A DNA stretch of 7,463 nucleotides from an uncultured Enterobacter sp. (lineage in GTDB: Bacteria > Pseudomonadota > Gammaproteobacteria > Enterobacterales > Enterobacteriaceae), in NCBI GenBank assembly GCA_946477805.1, contig CAMKZP010000173.1:1-7463 (forward strand). The letters run 5' to 3'. Both the position numbers and the translations under genes were made by a program. Below the pieces are notes generated by a model. That model was not told the origin of the DNA. It did not search any database and saw only the letters and a list, made by a program, of their open reading frames with translations. This document shows, piece by piece, positions 5,830-7,463 of this stretch (the stretch's first letter is position 1; each line of letters opens with the position of its first letter).

Positions 5830-5861
5830 ACCAGGCGGTTTTTACCGCCTGGTTTCATTTT
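5830..5861 (+). terminator. Intrinsic terminator between manA and ydgA
   Basis: ACCAGGCGGT (5830-5839) pairs perfectly with ACCGCCTGGT (5844-5853) around the loop TTTT, and TTTCATTTT follows. This is a strong + strand terminator 54 bases after the manA stop. It ends right at the ydgA ribosome-binding site (AGGG at 5862-5865), so a ydgA promoter upstream of it would have to read through. A weak candidate promoter, TTGCTA at 5802-5807 with GTAACA at 5825-5830 and a 17-base spacer, would place the ydgA start inside or next to the hairpin. Confidence 0.8.
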
Positions 5862-5874
5862 AGGGATAATCGCA

Positions 5875-7401
5875 ATGAAAAAATCGGTCGTAGCGGTAGG
5901 AGTGATTGTTGCTTTAGGCGCGATCTGGACGGGTGCTTCCTGGTATACAGGGAAACAGCTGGAAAGCCGTCTGGCAGAAATGATGGCGCAGGCGAACAGC
6001 GAAATTAAGCGCAGCGCGCCTCAGGCTGGCCTGGAGCTAAGCTACCAGAACTACCAGCGCGGCGTGTTCACCAGCCATATGCAGGTGGTGGTGAAGCCGG
6101 TCGCGGGTAACCAGAACGCATGGCTGAAGCCTGGCCAGAGCGTGGTGCTGGATGAAGTGGTCAGCCACGGCCCCTTCCCGCTGGCCCAGTTGAAAAGGTT
6201 TAATCTGATCCCATCCATGGCATCAGCCAAAACCGTGCTGGTCAATAACGACGTAACGAAGCCGCTTTTCGACATGGCGAAAAACGCGTCTCCGTTTGAG
6301 ATCAACACCCGCATCAGCTATGCCGGCGCCACGCGTTCCGACGTCGAGCTGAAAGCGCTGAATTACGAAAAAGGCACCGATAAGGTCGCCTTCAGCGGCG
6401 GTAATTTCCAGCTTGAGGCCGATCGTGACGGGAAAAACGTTTCCCTGACCGGCGATGCGGAAAGCGGCCTGGTGAACTCCGTCAACGAGTACAATCAGAA
6501 AGTACAGCTTACGTTTAACAACCTCAAGGCCAGCGGCAACAGCCGTATGACCGACTTTGATGAGCGTATTGGTGACCAGAAGCTGAGCCTGGATAAGATC
6601 GCGATTGCTATCGAAGGCAAAGAGATGGCCGTGCTGGAAGGCATGGATCTTGACGGTAAGTCCGACGTGTCGAAAGACGGGAAGAGCATCAATACCCAGC
6701 TCGACTACACGCTGAAAAGCCTGAAGGTGCAGAATCAGGATCTGGGTACGGGCAAACTGTCGCTGAAGATCGGCAATATCGACGGTCAGGCGTGGCATGC
6801 GTTTAGCCAGAAATACGGTAAAGAGAGCCAGGCGCTGCTGTCCGATGCCGCCCTGCAGCAGAACCCGGTTGTTTATCAGCAGCAGGCGATGGCGGTGCTG
6901 TTCAACAATCTGCCGATCCTGCTCAAAGGCGAGCCGGTCATCACCGTTGCGCCGCTGAGCTGGAAAAACAGCAAAGGCGAGACCAACCTTAACCTGTCAC
7001 TGTTCCTGAAAGATCCGGCAGCCGCCACCGGCGAACCGCAGACGCTCGCGCAGGAAGTGGATCGCAGCGTGAAGTCTCTCGACAGCAAGCTGACCATCCC
7101 GATGGACATGGCGACCGAGTTCATGACGCAGATTGCGAAGCTGGAAGGCTACGGTGAGGAAGATGCCGGCAAGCTGGCAAACCAGCAGGTGAAAGGCCTG
7201 GCGGCAATGGGCCAGATGTTCCGCATCACGAAGGTGGAAGACAACACGATTTCCACCAGCCTGCAGTACAGCAACGGCCAGGTGACCCTCAACGGCGATA
7301 AAATGCCGCTGGAGGATTTTGTCGGGATGTTTGGTATGCCAACGCTGGGCATGCCGGCACCGGCTGAACCTGCCGCGCCGCCTGCCGTACCGCAGCAGTA
7401 A
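5875..7401 (+). CDS. ydgA: YdgA family membrane-anchored DUF945 protein
   Basis: The 508-residue product closely resembles E. coli YdgA (502 residues), a DUF945 family protein whose biochemical role I do not know. Residues 4-22 (SVVAVGVIVALGAIWTGAS) form one hydrophobic segment after MKK, best read as an uncleaved signal anchor, so the rest should lie in the periplasm. The body is rich in polar residues with many short beta-like stretches and no enzymatic motif that I recognise. Conserved blocks with E. coli include ELSYQNYQRGVF (about 52-63), HGPFPLAQLKRFNLIPSMAS (about 99-118), VNEYNQKVQLTFNNLKASG (about 203-221) and TIPMDMATEFMTQIAKLEGY. The C-terminal tail after about residue 487 is rich in proline and alanine and is longer than in E. 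coli, which accounts for the length difference. The start ATG follows AGGG by 9 bases. The gene stands alone between two terminators. Confidence 0.92.
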   Translation: MKKSVVAVGVIVALGAIWTGASWYTGKQLESRLAEMMAQANSEIKRSAPQAGLELSYQNYQRGVFTSHMQVVVKPVAGNQNAWLKPGQSVVLDEVVSHGPFPLAQLKRFNLIPSMASAKTVLVNNDVTKPLFDMAKNASPFEINTRISYAGATRSDVELKALNYEKGTDKVAFSGGNFQLEADRDGKNVSLTGDAESGLVNSVNEYNQKVQLTFNNLKASGNSRMTDFDERIGDQKLSLDKIAIAIEGKEMAVLEGMDLDGKSDVSKDGKSINTQLDYTLKSLKVQNQDLGTGKLSLKIGNIDGQAWHAFSQKYGKESQALLSDAALQQNPVVYQQQAMAVLFNNLPILLKGEPVITVAPLSWKNSKGETNLNLSLFLKDPAAATGEPQTLAQEVDRSVKSLDSKLTIPMDMATEFMTQIAKLEGYGEEDAGKLANQQVKGLAAMGQMFRITKVEDNTISTSLQYSNGQVTLNGDKMPLEDFVGMFGMPTLGMPAPAEPAAPPAVPQQ

Positions 7402-7406
7402 ACGTC

Positions 7407-7432
7407 AAAACCCCTCGCATGAGGGGTTTTTT
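7407..7432 (+). terminator. Intrinsic terminator after ydgA
   Basis: CCCCTC (7411-7416) pairs with GAGGGG (7421-7426) around the loop GCAT, preceded by AAAA (7407-7410) and followed by TTTTTT (7427-7432). It starts 5 bases after the ydgA stop. The flanking A and T runs make it usable from both strands, with the + strand stronger. Confidence 0.9.
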
Positions 7433-7434
7433 AT

Positions 7435-7463
7435 TGCCGGGTGGCGTAAGTGCCGCCGGGCAC
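7435..7463. repeat. REP-like palindromic element, truncated by window end
   Basis: The sequence TGCCGGGTGGCG (7435-7446) is followed by TAAGT and then GCCGCCGGGCAC. The two arms form an imperfect stem with an internal mismatch or bulge, typical of enterobacterial repetitive extragenic palindromes that begin GCCGGGTGGCG. It sits straight after the ydgA terminator, where such elements commonly lie, and may continue as a cluster beyond the window. The core CGGGTGGCG also appears in the fumC-fumA hairpin at 2722. Confidence 0.65.

Noticed and set aside
5814..5831. GTTGTAAC at 5822-5829, an 8-base match to the Ter core, as a possible second Ter site
   Set aside because: The flanking bases do not fit: the position of the essential G-C(6) pair is an A, and the GTAT and CTA flanks are absent. 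Tus would not be expected to form a locked complex here.
1..7463. A horizontally acquired or defence island, mobile element or CRISPR array
   Set aside because: All six genes are core enteric genes in the standard order with uniform GC-rich coding. There are no transposase, integrase, direct-repeat arrays or tRNA boundaries.

Overview
The window reads as ordinary core chromosome from a GC-rich enteric bacterium (Enterobacteriaceae, Enterobacter/Lelliottia/Klebsiella-like). Every protein aligns with its Escherichia coli counterpart from memory at near full length. The gene order is the E. coli one: end of rstB, tus, fumC and fumA on the opposite strand, manA, ydgA. Species cannot be fixed from the sequence alone. 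I see no insertion sequences, phage genes, CRISPR arrays, tRNA or rRNA genes.

Layout. Bases 1-219 encode the C-terminal end of the sensor kinase RstB. Bases 228-284 hold a strong hairpin and then a Ter replication-arrest site that matches the E. coli TerB core over 17 consecutive bases. The Ter site sits directly on the leader of tus (293-1222), which encodes the protein that binds it. tus and fumC converge with no base between their stop codons. fumC (minus strand, 1223-2617) encodes the oxidant-stable class II fumarase. Its promoter region contains a good candidate SoxS box. A hairpin with a T-run lies between fumC and fumA, and its polarity is + strand, opposite to both fumarase genes. fumA (minus, 2754-4400) encodes the [4Fe-4S] class I fumarase. 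A divergent intergenic region of about 200 bp separates it from manA (4600-5775, mannose-6-phosphate isomerase). A strong terminator follows, then ydgA (5875-7401, membrane-anchored DUF945 protein), its terminator, and a REP-like element cut off by the window end.

How the parts work together. Tus and the Ter site form a polar replication fork trap, and by analogy with E. coli the Ter site also acts as the operator for tus. FumA and FumC are isofunctional fumarases with complementary sensitivity: the iron-sulfur enzyme serves normal aerobic growth, and the cluster-free enzyme takes over under superoxide stress or iron shortage. ManA links mannose-6-phosphate to glycolysis and to GDP-sugar synthesis. 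YdgA has no established biochemical activity that I can name.

I found no undescribed system. The most useful leads are regulatory: the Ter/operator arrangement, the candidate SoxS box, and the possibility that the tus transcript runs antisense through fumC to the + strand terminator before fumA.
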